Shown: positions 1 to 19,300 of the stretch, piece by piece
Layout: each line of letters starts with the position of its first letter
Position numbering within the stretch: position 1 is the first letter of the stretch
NCBI RefSeq assembly: GCF_017498545.1
Contig: NZ_CP071793.1
Span: forward strand, 10,472,256 to 10,536,255
DNA length: 64,000 nt
From: Sulfidibacter corallicola
GTDB lineage: Bacteria > Acidobacteriota > Holophagae > Acanthopleuribacterales > Acanthopleuribacteraceae
Reading direction: 5' to 3'
The notes under the pieces: model-generated
What the model saw: only the letters and a program-made list of their open reading frames with translations
Told to the model about the DNA's origin: nothing
The model's database searches: none
Translations under genes and position numbers: made by a program

Positions 1-2225
1 AGGTTGATCAGGTTCTTGGCGAGAGGCGCCGTGGGGCCGTCGTTGTGACGGCGTCGAATCTCGACGGCCTCCCGCAGCATCCGCTCGGCCTCTTCGTCCT
101 CGCCCATATCCTGGAGCAGCACCGCCAAATTGTTGAGGCCGTTGGCGATCGTCGGGTGGCTGTCGCCGAAACGCTTGCGCTTGAGTTCCAATGACCGGCG
201 GTACAGGGGCGCGGCCCGGGTGAAATCGCCCACGCCGTGGTAGATCGCGGCCAGGTTGTTGGTCGCCGTGGCGACGTTGGGATGGTCCTCGCCGAGACCT
301 TCGCGCTGCAGTTGCAACGATTCTTCGAACAGCGGCACGGCGCGCTCCATCTCACCCTGACGCCGCAACAGCATTCCCAAGGTATTGAGCGTATCGCTCA
401 GCTCCAGACTGCCCACGTTGGCAGCGCGCTGAATCTCCACGGCCCCGCGCAGCATCTCTTCGGCTTGGTCCACGGCGCCGGTCGACACCCACAAATTACC
501 CAGCCCCGCCATGGTCAGCGCCGTTTCCGGGTGCCCCACCCCCAAGGACTCGCGCTGGTATGCGAGCACTTCCTTCATCAACCGCTCGGCACGCGGATAA
601 TCGCCACGGGCCATCAGCACCTTCGCCAACTTGCGACTGCGCTCGGCCTGCGGCAGGCCCATCCTGCCGTGCCGCGCCCGGGTCAACCGCAGGCAGGCAT
701 CCAGCAAATCGACGCTCTGGTCGTAGTGACCCAGGTGATGGTAGACCTGGCCTAGCGCCAGCATCATTTGAATTTTGGTTTCCGGCTGGTCCTTCAACTC
801 GTCGTTGATCTTCTTCGAGGCGCGGTCCAGCACCTGCTTGACCGTGATGTCGCCGGTGCGTTCCTGGTAGGGGTCGTTGGCTTCGAACATGTCGATCATC
901 AGGTTGGTGATCTGACGGGCGCTGTCGCGTTCGCGCTGGGCTCGGTCCCGTTCGCGCAGCGAATTGCGATGGGCGAACACGAGGCTGACGGTGAACCCCA
1001 CGGTCAGCAGAAACACCGAGAACACGGCGATCACCGGCATGCGATGGCGACGCACGAATTTCCCCAGGACGTAGAGCGGGCTGGGCGGCCCGGCCTCGAT
1101 CGGCAGGCAGGTCAGGTGCCGCAGGAGGTCCTTCTTGAATTCGTGGGCCGACTGGTATCGCCGATCCGGCTGTTTCTCCAGCGCTTTGAGAACGATCCAA
1201 TCCAAATCACCGCGCAGGTTCTGAAACAGGGTGCTGGCATGGATGTCACCGCGGTACCGCACCAAGGTGTTTTTGGTTTCCTCGTCCAGGCGCATCCAGC
1301 GATGGGACGGCTTCTTGGGGGCTTCGAGGCAAATTTGGCGACGCGCGTCCAGAACCGGCGAGTCGTCGCGCAACATCAGCGGCGGCACACCCACCAACAA
1401 CTCGTAGAGCAGCAGGCCCAAGGTATAGATGTCGGAGCGAAAATCGGGGTCCAGCCGGTTGCCGGCCGGATCGGTGAGGCCGGCCTGCTCCGGGCTCATG
1501 TAGCGCAGCGTGCCCGGCGGGGTATCGTGGCGGGTCAGGCTGCTGCCATCGAGCGTCTTGGCGATCCCGAAATCGATGACCTTGGGGGTCGGCACCTGGT
1601 TCTCCATGATGACCAGGATGTTGGAAGGCTTGATGTCGCGGTGGATGATGCCCTTCAGGTGGGCATGCGCGATCGCCCCGCAGACCTTGATGAACAACTC
1701 GAGCCGTTCGGTAATGGTCAACTGGTGTTGGTCGCAGAATTCGGTGATGGACAGACCCTCGATGAACTCCATGACGAAGTAGGGAAACCCCTCTTCGGTC
1801 ATGCCGGTCTCGTAGAGTTTGGCGATGTAGGAGTGGGACATGCGGGCCAGCAGGAGCTGCTCCACTTCGAATCGCTTCTTGCGTTCCTCGTCGAAGGCCA
1901 GCGAGCCGATGAACTTGATCGCCACCCAGCGGCGAACCCCCTCCACCTGTTCGGCCAGGTAGACCGTGCCCATGCCACCCTGTCCCAGCTTGCGCACGAT
2001 CTCGTATCGACCCAAGCGCTGGCCCGGCTTCAAACTGCAATCGAACAGCGGCTTCCGAAACACCGCCAATTCCGCCTCGCCGATCGCCAGCAACGACTCC
2101 ACTTCCGCGCGCAGGGACGCGTCGCCCTCGCAGGCTTCGTCCAGATAGGCGGCCCGTTGCTCGAAAGGCAACTCGCCCGCTTCCCCAAAAATTCGCTCGA
2201 CCTTCTGCCACAAATGAGGATCCAT
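1..2225 (-). CDS. Ser/Thr protein kinase with TM segment and C-terminal TPRs (3' end outside window)
   Basis: Reading the minus strand from the ATG at 2225 gives one uninterrupted frame to the left edge (about 741 residues, no stop reached). A Hanks-type kinase domain occupies roughly residues 72-350: glycine loop GQGGMGTVY near 80, VAIKF lysine, HRDIKPSNIL near 192, DFGIAK near 217 and a YMSPEQAG activation-segment end. A hydrophobic span near 395-418 (MPVIAVFSVFLLTVGFTVSL) is a single membrane segment. After it come several kinesin-light-chain-like TPRs (NNLAAIYHGVGDFTRAAPLYRRSLELKRK type). The family is a membrane kinase with an intracellular kinase and a TPR region, presumably for protein binding. 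It lies 154 bp downstream of an ECF sigma factor on the same strand, a pairing common in Acidobacteriota and Planctomycetes. The start is followed by a short N-terminal helical region (MDPHLWQKVERIF) typical of these kinases. The substrate is unknown. Confidence 0.93.
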   Translation of the reverse strand, partial: MDPHLWQKVERIFGEAGELPFEQRAAYLDEACEGDASLRAEVESLLAIGEAELAVFRKPLFDCSLKPGQRLGRYEIVRKLGQGGMGTVYLAEQVEGVRRWVAIKFIGSLAFDEERKKRFEVEQLLLARMSHSYIAKLYETGMTEEGFPYFVMEFIEGLSITEFCDQHQLTITERLELFIKVCGAIAHAHLKGIIHRDIKPSNILVIMENQVPTPKVIDFGIAKTLDGSSLTRHDTPPGTLRYMSPEQAGLTDPAGNRLDPDFRSDIYTLGLLLYELLVGVPPLMLRDDSPVLDARRQICLEAPKKPSHRWMRLDEETKNTLVRYRGDIHASTLFQNLRGDLDWIVLKALEKQPDRRYQSAHEFKKDLLRHLTCLPIEAGPPSPLYVLGKFVRRHRMPVIAVFSVFLLTVGFTVSLVFAHRNSLRERDRAQRERDSARQITNLMIDMFEANDPYQERTGDITVKQVLDRASKKINDELKDQPETKIQMMLALGQVYHHLGHYDQSVDLLDACLRLTRARHGRMGLPQAERSRKLAKVLMARGDYPRAERLMKEVLAYQRESLGVGHPETALTMAGLGNLWVSTGAVDQAEEMLRGAVEIQRAANVGSLELSDTLNTLGMLLRRQGEMERAVPLFEESLQLQREGLGEDHPNVATATNNLAAIYHGVGDFTRAAPLYRRSLELKRKRFGDSHPTIANGLNNLAVLLQDMGEDEEAERMLREAVEIRRRHNDGPTAPLAKNLIN

Positions 2226-2379
2226 GGTACCTACCTTTTCAATCGGCTAGTCCCACCGAATCCGATCCCGGCACCGCACCCTTCGGTACACGGATCCGGA
2301 TGTGGCGCGTCGTGCGCCATCACGCGCGCTTTTCCGGTGGAAAACTGTTGTTGGGGGGAGACCAAGGTTCAGGCAAGGC

Positions 2380-2979
2380 TCATCGACGCGTCAATTCGCG
2401 CGCCAACCAAGCCTGGGCCGTCTGCCATTCGCGCTTCAACGTCCGCGGCGACACGTTCATCACCTTGCCGATTTCTTCGAACGAGAGGCCCATGAAAAAC
2501 CGGAGTTCCGTCAATTGGCGCTTGCGCGCGTCGAACTCACCCAGCTTGTTCAGCGCCTGATCCAACGCCACCACCGTTTCCGGATGGACGAAGAAATCAC
2601 CGATCTTCATGTTCTCCTGGAGTTCTTCGGTCGGGTTTGGCCCACCGCGCTTGAGCGTCCCACGCATCCGGGCATAGCGAACCAGAACCTGGCGCATGAT
2701 CAGCCGCGCACAACGAAAAAAATGGGTCCGGTTCTCGAAAATCAGGTCGCCGCCACCGACCAGTTGCAGGTAGGCCTCGTGAACCAACTCGGTGGGCTGG
2801 AGGGCCAGGTTTTGATGGTCGGTGCTTAGATAGCGGCGGGCGGTGAGGCGCAACTCGTGATAAACCAGAGGGATCAATTTTTCGAACAGTTCCACGTTGC
2901 AATTCCGCCACTGTTGCAAAATGCCCGTGATATCCAGTGGTTGTTGCGACGCCAGAGGGGAAAGCGTTGTTGCATTCAT
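2380..2979 (-). CDS. ECF-type RNA polymerase sigma factor
   Basis: About 199 residues from the ATG at 2979, which has an AGGAG 12 nt upstream. A longer in-frame start at 3042 would add an unconvincing N-terminus. Region 2 is visible as ...YHELRLTARRYLSTDHQNLALQPTELVHEAYLQL..., followed by FFRCARLIMRQVLVRYAR. Region 4 is LTELRFFMGLSFEEIGKVMNVSPRTLKREWQTAQAWL, a helix-turn-helix for -35 recognition. The LQPTELVHEAYL signature matches the ECF/TIGR02999-like group that sits beside Ser/Thr kinases. It is probably co-transcribed with the kinase at 1-2225 and may be controlled by it through phosphorylation (inference). No anti-sigma gene is visible. Confidence 0.93.
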   Translation of the reverse strand: MNATTLSPLASQQPLDITGILQQWRNCNVELFEKLIPLVYHELRLTARRYLSTDHQNLALQPTELVHEAYLQLVGGGDLIFENRTHFFRCARLIMRQVLVRYARMRGTLKRGGPNPTEELQENMKIGDFFVHPETVVALDQALNKLGEFDARKRQLTELRFFMGLSFEEIGKVMNVSPRTLKREWQTAQAWLARELTRR

Positions 2980-4129
2980 AATGGAAGTAGACTCCTGAAA
3001 CCCAAAGTAGAACCCGAAGTCGTCGCACATCTTCCGACGCACCCTGAATCCCTCGATCGAGATCCGGGACCACGAACATGCCGCGGGACCCCTACTCAGG
3101 CCGGTGACACCGGCGGTGAAAGGCGAACGAGGCGTGAACCGCCGTGCGTTTCACCGATACCCGAGTCTGGATCGCTCGCTCCGGGTCGAAGACACCACCT
3201 CCCCAACCACAACCTCGATTATAGAAGACTCCAGGTAAAAAAGCACAAGTAAGAAATTGATCAACGAATATCTAAAAAATGACACTCACGTTACTTTATC
3301 CCGCAAGGGATCGTCAACATCCATGGCCCACACCAGCTCACACAAATCCAACATCGAGATAAATCATCGGCGCATCATGTTTTCTCGAAACATCGACCTT
3401 TTTCATCCAAAAAGTTACCACCTTCGTCCAAACACGAGTACCGCTCGACAGACCGTCTCCTCCACCGGAAATCACACTTCTTCATCGCCTATCTCAAACA
3501 ACTCAAATTGAACAAGTTATAAAATTGTTTCGAAAAATATTCGGTTTTTTTGGAAAAGGATGTCACTTTTCCCCTCGAAATTGCCTAGTTACCAGTAGAG
3601 GCACTTAACGATCCTCGATATCTCCCCAGTTTTCGCATTTCCCTTAAAGCCAGGAGTATTCTTACCTAATATATTTTTATCAGGCATCGACAGCAGCACG
3701 ATCGATGATGCCCGCATACACCAATTCACCGCTGATCATCCCCCGGCAATCATCCTTCCCCGTTTCGGATCGAGGGGTCGGTACCCGAGGCGGTGCATGG
3801 GTTTCCCGCCGGCTTCCCCACGCATCATCGCGCTCGCCTGTCGCTCGTGTCCAGGCTCCGCCGACCGCGCGGAGTTGGCCCTAATACCATCAAAAGCCAT
3901 CGATGCGCACTTGCCGAGCCCGCTCGTTCGGGTCATCGCCATAGGTGTGCCCGAATGGAGATTCACCCGCAAACGCGGGAAGGGCACCGCCATGCCCGAA
4001 ACCCAGATCGATGCGCCCCATCCGGGCGAACCGCGGGTGAACTCACCCAGGACCTTCTCTCGATGACGTGACCTACATCTCGATACACCGCCCCATTCGC
4101 GGGCACGGACCAGTTACCTAGGAGTTTTC
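2980..4129. other. Intergenic region without a convincing gene
   Basis: Divergent promoter region between the sigma factor (minus) and the M19 hydrolase (plus). The part from about 3240 to 3720 is AT-rich. Small ORFs here (for example 3257-3511 and 3797-4066) have no recognisable domain, no clear ribosome-binding site and overlap one another in several frames. ATTCACCCGC (3960-3969) and GCGGGTGAAC (4031-4040) form a loose inverted pair. No RNA gene was recognised. Confidence 0.5.
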
Positions 4130-6100
4130 GTGAATTTCCCACAGCCCCTTCATCGCCACCTTGCGTTCGGTTCCATCTTTGCCTTCATGCTGTGCGCGCT
4201 CACCCCGACCTGGGGTCAGGAGTGCCGCGACACCAGCGTCAACCTCTCTTTCGACGACATCATTTTCGAAATCCTCGACGACAACGGGCCGGCCCGCATC
4301 ACCCCGCGCCGCCTGGTCACCAACCAATCCGGGACCACGGGTTTTCCGTTCCGGCGCCTGTTCTTCCAGGTCACGCCCATGGACATCGACCAGGTCACGT
4401 TGAAATTCTACAAGCGGGGCGGCGGCGCTCGCACGACCATCACGGTTTGCGCCACGGATGAACAGGGCGCGCAGGACGTGCTTCACCACTTCGATGTGCC
4501 CTCCGGCTCCGGCGACGTGAACCGCTTGTGGAACCTGACCTGCACCGGTGTGAAAAACAAGCGGTTGTCGATTCACCTGCAGCCGAAATCCTGGTTCGCG
4601 ACCCTGGACTACGAGATCCTGTTGGTCCGTCCCGACGAAGGCCAGGTGTGGCAACCGGATGCCTACGACTACGACGAACCGGTGCAGGGATTTGCGGACC
4701 TGCACGTGCACCAGGCCGCCGACCTGGCCTATGCCGCCGGTTGGTACCACGGCTCCCACGAGGCCGGCCATCCCTCGCAAACGCTACCGCCCTGCGAGGG
4801 CGACGACCACGGCTCGCTTCAAATCGACGGGGTCGACCTGTTCAACGTGCACGTGGGCGAAACCAGCGGGTACCCGGATTTCGAGCACTGGCCCGCCTGG
4901 GACGACATCGCCCACCAACAGGTGGCGGCCGACTGGCTGAAGCAGGCCCACGACAACGGCCTGAACCTGATGGTCGCCAGCGTGGTCAACAACGAATGGC
5001 TCTGCGCGGCCACCGTGGCGACAGGCAACTACGACCGCGATATGCACTGCAACGACATGGAGAGCGTCAAGCGCCAGATCTTGGCCCTGAAGCGGTTCGA
5101 TGCAGCGCACGACTGGTATCAAATTGTCCGCGATCCCTGGGAGGCGCGCCGCGCCATCGAGCAGGGCCGCCTCGCGGTGGTGCTTTCGGTGGAAGTGAGC
5201 GACCTGTTCCCCACCAGCGACGGCGACTACCTGCGCCAACTCCACGAACTGTACAGCATGGACGTGCGGTCGATCCAATTGGCCCACGAAACCAACAACG
5301 TGTTCGCAGGGGCCGCCTACCACCGCGACATCTTCGAGGTGATGAGCCAGATCAAGGCCTGGTTCCGCGACGACGTGGACTACGTCTCGGACGGCGACGG
5401 GATCCACAACCCCATCGGCCTGACGGAGGACGGCGAAGTACTCGTGGACGAAATGATTCGTCTGAACATGCTGATCGACCTGGCCCACCTGTCATTGGAA
5501 ACCCAACGCGACCTGTTCCAGATCGTCGCCAACCAACACGACTACTACCCGCTCTACAATTCCCACACACGAATCTCGAACCTGCTCACGACCCAGGATG
5601 CCGCCGTGCTCAAGGAGCACGTCACCACCGATGAAGTCCTGGGCTACGTGCGGCGCACGGGCGGCATGTTGGGCCTGAGAACGGGCGACAACGCGATGCT
5701 GGATTACGTCGGCAGCGAGGTACCCAACAATTGCGACGGTTCGGCGCGCAGTTTCATCCAGTTCTACGAGTACGCCGTCGATCAGGGCGTGTCGGTCGGC
5801 TTCGGCAGCGACCTGAACGGCTTCATCACCCAAATGACACCGCGCTTCGGCCCGGAGGCCTGTGCCACGGCGGATGCCGACCGCGCCAGCCAGGCAGCGG
5901 CTCAAGGCGCGCAGCCCACCGGACCGGACCACTACCTGGAATACCTCCACAAGGGTCTGGCCCATGTGGGGTTGCTGCCTGCCGTCGTGCACGACATGCA
6001 GGTGCTGAACGTGGACGCCACTGCGCTCGATCAAAGTGCGGAAATGTTCCTGAAAATGTGGGAACGCACCTACGACGCCGGACGCGGCCCCCTTCCTTGA
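4130..6100 (+). CDS. Secreted peptidase M19 (renal dipeptidase)-like metallohydrolase
   Basis: 656 residues from a GTG start that has AGGAG 5-6 nt upstream (4120-4124). A signal peptide is clear (hydrophobic LAFGSIFAFMLCALTPTWG, cleavage near QEC). Residues about 30-185 form an extra beta-rich N-terminal region not found in canonical dipeptidases of about 400 residues. The hydrolase part begins at FADLHVH (His near 192 and 194, metal ligands). It continues with VVLSVEVSDLF, a GLTEDGEVLVDEMIRLNMLIDLAHLS block typical of M19, a YNSHTRIS block and GFGSDLNG near 561. M19 enzymes are binuclear zinc dipeptidases. Some of the usual spacing differs, so the substrate is uncertain and another amidohydrolase activity is possible. 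It stands alone between AT-rich gaps. Confidence 0.82.
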   Translation: MNFPQPLHRHLAFGSIFAFMLCALTPTWGQECRDTSVNLSFDDIIFEILDDNGPARITPRRLVTNQSGTTGFPFRRLFFQVTPMDIDQVTLKFYKRGGGARTTITVCATDEQGAQDVLHHFDVPSGSGDVNRLWNLTCTGVKNKRLSIHLQPKSWFATLDYEILLVRPDEGQVWQPDAYDYDEPVQGFADLHVHQAADLAYAAGWYHGSHEAGHPSQTLPPCEGDDHGSLQIDGVDLFNVHVGETSGYPDFEHWPAWDDIAHQQVAADWLKQAHDNGLNLMVASVVNNEWLCAATVATGNYDRDMHCNDMESVKRQILALKRFDAAHDWYQIVRDPWEARRAIEQGRLAVVLSVEVSDLFPTSDGDYLRQLHELYSMDVRSIQLAHETNNVFAGAAYHRDIFEVMSQIKAWFRDDVDYVSDGDGIHNPIGLTEDGEVLVDEMIRLNMLIDLAHLSLETQRDLFQIVANQHDYYPLYNSHTRISNLLTTQDAAVLKEHVTTDEVLGYVRRTGGMLGLRTGDNAMLDYVGSEVPNNCDGSARSFIQFYEYAVDQGVSVGFGSDLNGFITQMTPRFGPEACATADADRASQAAAQGAQPTGPDHYLEYLHKGLAHVGLLPAVVHDMQVLNVDATALDQSAEMFLKMWERTYDAGRGPLP

Positions 6101-6876
6101 GTCGTGCCCGAGCCGGTTTTTTCGGTTGGGTGGAGGTTCTTTTTTTACCACAGAGGACACAGAGAACGCGGAGGGTTATCAGAACACAATATTAGATGGC
6201 GTTGACTTCCGCACAAAACTCTTCGTTTCTTCACAACCCAGCAAGGAACCTTGAGTTACTATATGTATATCGAACTGAAATCATCACTTCGATGGTTCCA
6301 AGCAAAAGTATTTAAAAATCAGTCATTCCAGTTCAGGCACAAAAATCATACATTCTTCTCCTGCTATCTCCGTGTTCTCCGTGATCTCGGTGGTAAAAAT
6401 TTTCTTCACCATCTCTATATCTTCACAGGTATTTAACCTCCAAATATCGACGGCACTCTTGCGTCTTCCAATCACACGTATCATTACACAACAAATTTAT
6501 TTCAAGTAGTTTAGATATCTAAAACTCATCCTGCTCTCATTCAGTTACGGTCACTCAAAATACTACATTTAGGTTTTGACAACTCAGAAAACAATCGGTA
6601 GTATCTTCATAGAGCAGTACTAATAACCTGAAATCTTTCACCAAATCATTTCACCATTTTTTTCATCACTCTCTTTTCCACACAGCATAATTAACACAAT
6701 TTTACGGCACTCAATTACATCGGTGAAAATCGATGTTTGTTTTCGATTAGCACCGATGATTTTCCAAGCACTTCGAGTCGGTTATTCCCTGAATCTATCT
6801 GGCATTCTTGCGCCTCCATTTCTCGGTAATACTATGGCTCAAATCATTCATTCAACTATTATCTGGGGTTCGTACA
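6101..6876. other. AT-rich intergenic region upstream of the NRPS/PKS cluster
   Basis: About 780 bp without a credible gene, distinctly AT-rich compared with both flanks. It contains a 262-bp inverted-repeat element (listed separately) and the presumed promoter of the biosynthetic genes. No promoter hexamers could be assigned with confidence. The in-frame TTG at 6808 lies in this AT-rich DNA and is not the preferred start of the first synthetase. Confidence 0.55.
6140..6401. repeat. 262-bp inverted-repeat element
   Basis: Outer arms are imperfect inverted copies. The left arm (6140-6173) reads as a T-run followed by ACCACAGAGGACACAGAGAA. The right arm (6368-6401) reads CTCCGTGTTCTCCGTGATCT followed by CGGTGGT and an A-run. 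The interior is AT-rich with no ORF of note. A related single arm lies at 41871-41904. The shape suggests a small non-autonomous or REP-like repeat; no transposase is nearby. Confidence 0.6.
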
Positions 6877-16233
<9,357 letters not shown>

Positions 16234-16240
16234 CCCTTCG

Positions 16241-16267
16241 GGCGTGCGACCCGCACCGTCGCACGCC
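16241..16267 (+). other. Perfect hairpin between first and second synthetase genes
   Basis: GGCGTGCGAC (16241-16250), a 7-nt loop, then GTCGCACGCC (16258-16267): a 10-bp perfect stem 8 nt after the stop codon. No T-run follows, so it is not a classical intrinsic terminator. It may stabilise mRNA ends or lower read-through between the two giant genes. Confidence 0.5.
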
Positions 16268-16322
16268 TCCCCCACGGCACCAATACCGCTGCGTCCAACG
16301 AAGCGATGAAAAGGATAGGCAA

Positions 16323-19300
16323 ATGACGGATGTATCGAAGCGAATCGCGGAAATGTCTCCCGAACAGTTGGCGGCCTTCATGGAAAAGGTGGCCAGGCAG
16401 AAAAAAGTGAAGCGCGCGGATTCGGCCCTCGAATTCACGCCGCGCGCGGCCGGCCAAACCCGGTTCCCGCTGTCTTTCGAGCAGCAGCGCCTGTGGTTCC
16501 TGCACCAGCTCAACCCGAACGGCACGGCCTACAACATCGCCAACTACCTGCCGATGATGGGCGCGCCCGACCTGGACGCGATGCGCCGGGCATTGGACCT
16601 GGTCACCCGCCGGCACGAGATCCTGCGGACCACCTTCACGACCGTGGAGGGGGAAGCCTGCCAGGAGGTCCACGAACGCATGGCAATCGAGCTGCCGGTG
16701 CAGGATCTCTCGGACCTGTCCGAAACGGACATGCTTCGCCGCGGCGCCGACCTGGTGCTCGAGTTCGCCAGCCAGCCGTTCGACCTGGCGCGCGGCCCTC
16801 TGTTGCGCTCCTGCGTGATCGTGGGACCCGAGCGATTTTTCTGGGTGTTCACCTATCACCACATCGTCTCCGACTGGTGGTCGGCCCGCATTTTCTACGG
16901 CGAGGTCGTGGCCGCCTACGAAGCGTTTTGCGAAGGTCGCGACCCGGCGTTCGCCGACCTGGCCTGGCAGTACGCCGATTACGCGGCCGCCCAGCGCAGG
17001 CACCTCACGCCGCAGCGCCTGCAGAAGCACATCGACTACTGGCGCGATGCCCTGGGTGAGGAGCCGCCGGTGTTGTCGCTGCCGACGGACCGCCCGCGCA
17101 CGGCCGAAAGCGTGAACAGCATCGCCGCCAAAGTGCGCAAGTCGCTGCCGAAATCCTTGGAAACGCGGGTTCGCTCCTTCGCCAAACGCGAGGGCGCCAC
17201 GCTGTTCATGACGATGATGGCGGGACTCGACGCCCTGTTCCATCGCTACACCGGCCAGACCGACATCGTGATCGGCTCACCGACCGCCAACCGCGACCGC
17301 GCCGAGGTGCAGGATGTTTTGGGGCTGTTCGTCAACTCACTGATCTTCCACGCCAACCTGGACGGCGAACCCGGGTTCCGCGAGCTGCTGGCTCGGGTGA
17401 AGCGGAGCTGCCTGGAGGTCTACGCCCGTCAGGAAATGCCCTTCGACCAACTGGTCGCCAGCCTGGCCCCCAATCGCGATCTGAGCCGGAACCCGCTGTT
17501 CCAGGTCATGTTCACGGTGGAAACCGATTTCTCGATTTCCGATAAGGTCCAAGAGAAGAACAAGGTCACCAAGGACTTCGACACCGACGCCAAGTTCGAC
17601 CTGATCGTTCAGGTCCACGAGTTGGCCGACCAGGTTCGCGTCGACTTCGAATACAACACGGGCCTGTTCGACACCAAGACGATGCACCGCTGGATGGATC
17701 ACTACCTCCGGTTGCTGGACGCGGCGACGCGCGAGCCCGAAACCGCGATCGCGCGTTTGGACATGCTGGGTACGGCCGATCGAGATACCCTGCTGCGCTC
17801 GTGGAACGACACGGGGCGGCCTTTCCCGGCCGAGAAGCCGGTGCATGCCCTGTTCGCCGAGCGGGTGGCCCTCGACGGCGACGCGCCCGCGATGGTCTTC
17901 GATATTGCGAGCAGCACCCATCACTACAGCTACGCCGAACTCGACAACGCCGCCAATGTGCTGGCCCGTCGACTGACGGAGGCCGGTTTCGACGGTAAGG
18001 CGCCGATCGGGATCCTGGCGAAGGCCGGACCCGAATTCATCGCGGCCCAGTTGGCCGTGCTCAAAGCCGGCGGCGCCTACGTGCCCCTCGACCCCGAGTT
18101 CCCGCTGGAACGAATCCACTTCATGATCGAGGACACGGCCTGCCCCTTCGTCTTCACCGCGGACGCCCACCGTGACCAGATCGAGGGCACCGGGACGAGC
18201 GCCCTCCCGCTGACCTTGAACGACGCCGACTGGCGAACGTCCACCGGCTTCCAAAACGCCGAGAACGATGCCGAGTCCACGGCCTACATCATGTATACCT
18301 CGGGCTCCACTGGCCGCCCAAAGGGCGTGGTCATCTCTCACCGCGCCATCAACCGCCTGGTGTTCAACACCGATACCCTGGCGTTTCACCAGGGCGAGCG
18401 GGTCGCCCACCTCGCCAACGTGGCCTTCGACGCGACCACATACGAGATCTGGATGCCGCTGCTGCACGGCGGCGTGCTGGTGGGACTCGATCGCGACGAG
18501 ATTCTCGACATCGACCGCTTCGTCGCACGTCTGGCGGCCCACCGCGTGGATCGCATGTTCATCACGACCGCCCTGTTCAACCGCATCGCCCGCGAACGGC
18601 CCGACGCCTTCGCCACGCTGAAGGCCGTCAAGTTCGGCGGCGAGGCCTGCGATCCCCACAGCATCCGCAAAGTCTTGGAGACGGCGCCGCCGGGGTCCCT
18701 GATCCACGCCTACGGACCCACCGAGTGCACTACCTTCTCCGTGATGCACCCCGTCACCTCGGTCGCGCCCGACGCCGAGACCGTGGCGATCGGCAGGCCC
18801 ATCGCCAACACGACCTGCTACGTGCTCGATGCCCACATGCAACCGCAACCGATCGGCGCCGTCGGCGAGCTCTACATCGGCGGCCCCGGTTTGGCTCGGG
18901 GCTACCTGAACCGGCCCGAACTCACCGAAGCCGCGTTCGTCGCCAATCCCTTCGCGCCGGAGGACGCGGACGCGCGCCTGTACCGAACCGGTGACCTGGT
19001 GCGTTGGAACACCGACGGCGACCTGGTGTTCGTGGGTCGCGTCGACAACCAGGTGAAGATTCGCGGGTTCCGCATCGAACCGGACGAGGTCACCGCCCGC
19101 CTGCTGGAATGGGACCACATCGAAGAAGCGGTGGTCGTCGTGCGCCAGGACGGCGCCTCGGAGAAACGCCTGGTGGCCTACGTGGTGGCGGCGAGGGATG
19201 TCGACGTGGATCCCGCGATCCTGCGGCACCGATTGGCCAAGAGCCTGCCGGACTACATGATCCCCTCGGCGTTCGTCCTCATGGACGCGCTGCCGCTGGG

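Noticed and set aside
768-2495. 575-codon plus-strand ORF opposite the kinase
   Set aside because: It is the reverse-strand shadow of the kinase/TPR gene: no domain motifs, His/Gln/Arg-rich composition typical of antisense frames in GC-rich DNA.
3257-3511. 84-codon ORF in AT-rich DNA
   Set aside because: No ribosome site or recognisable protein; likely chance.
3736-4071. Overlapping short ORFs on both strands
   Set aside because: Several frames open at once in GC-rich DNA with no conserved-looking protein; not called.
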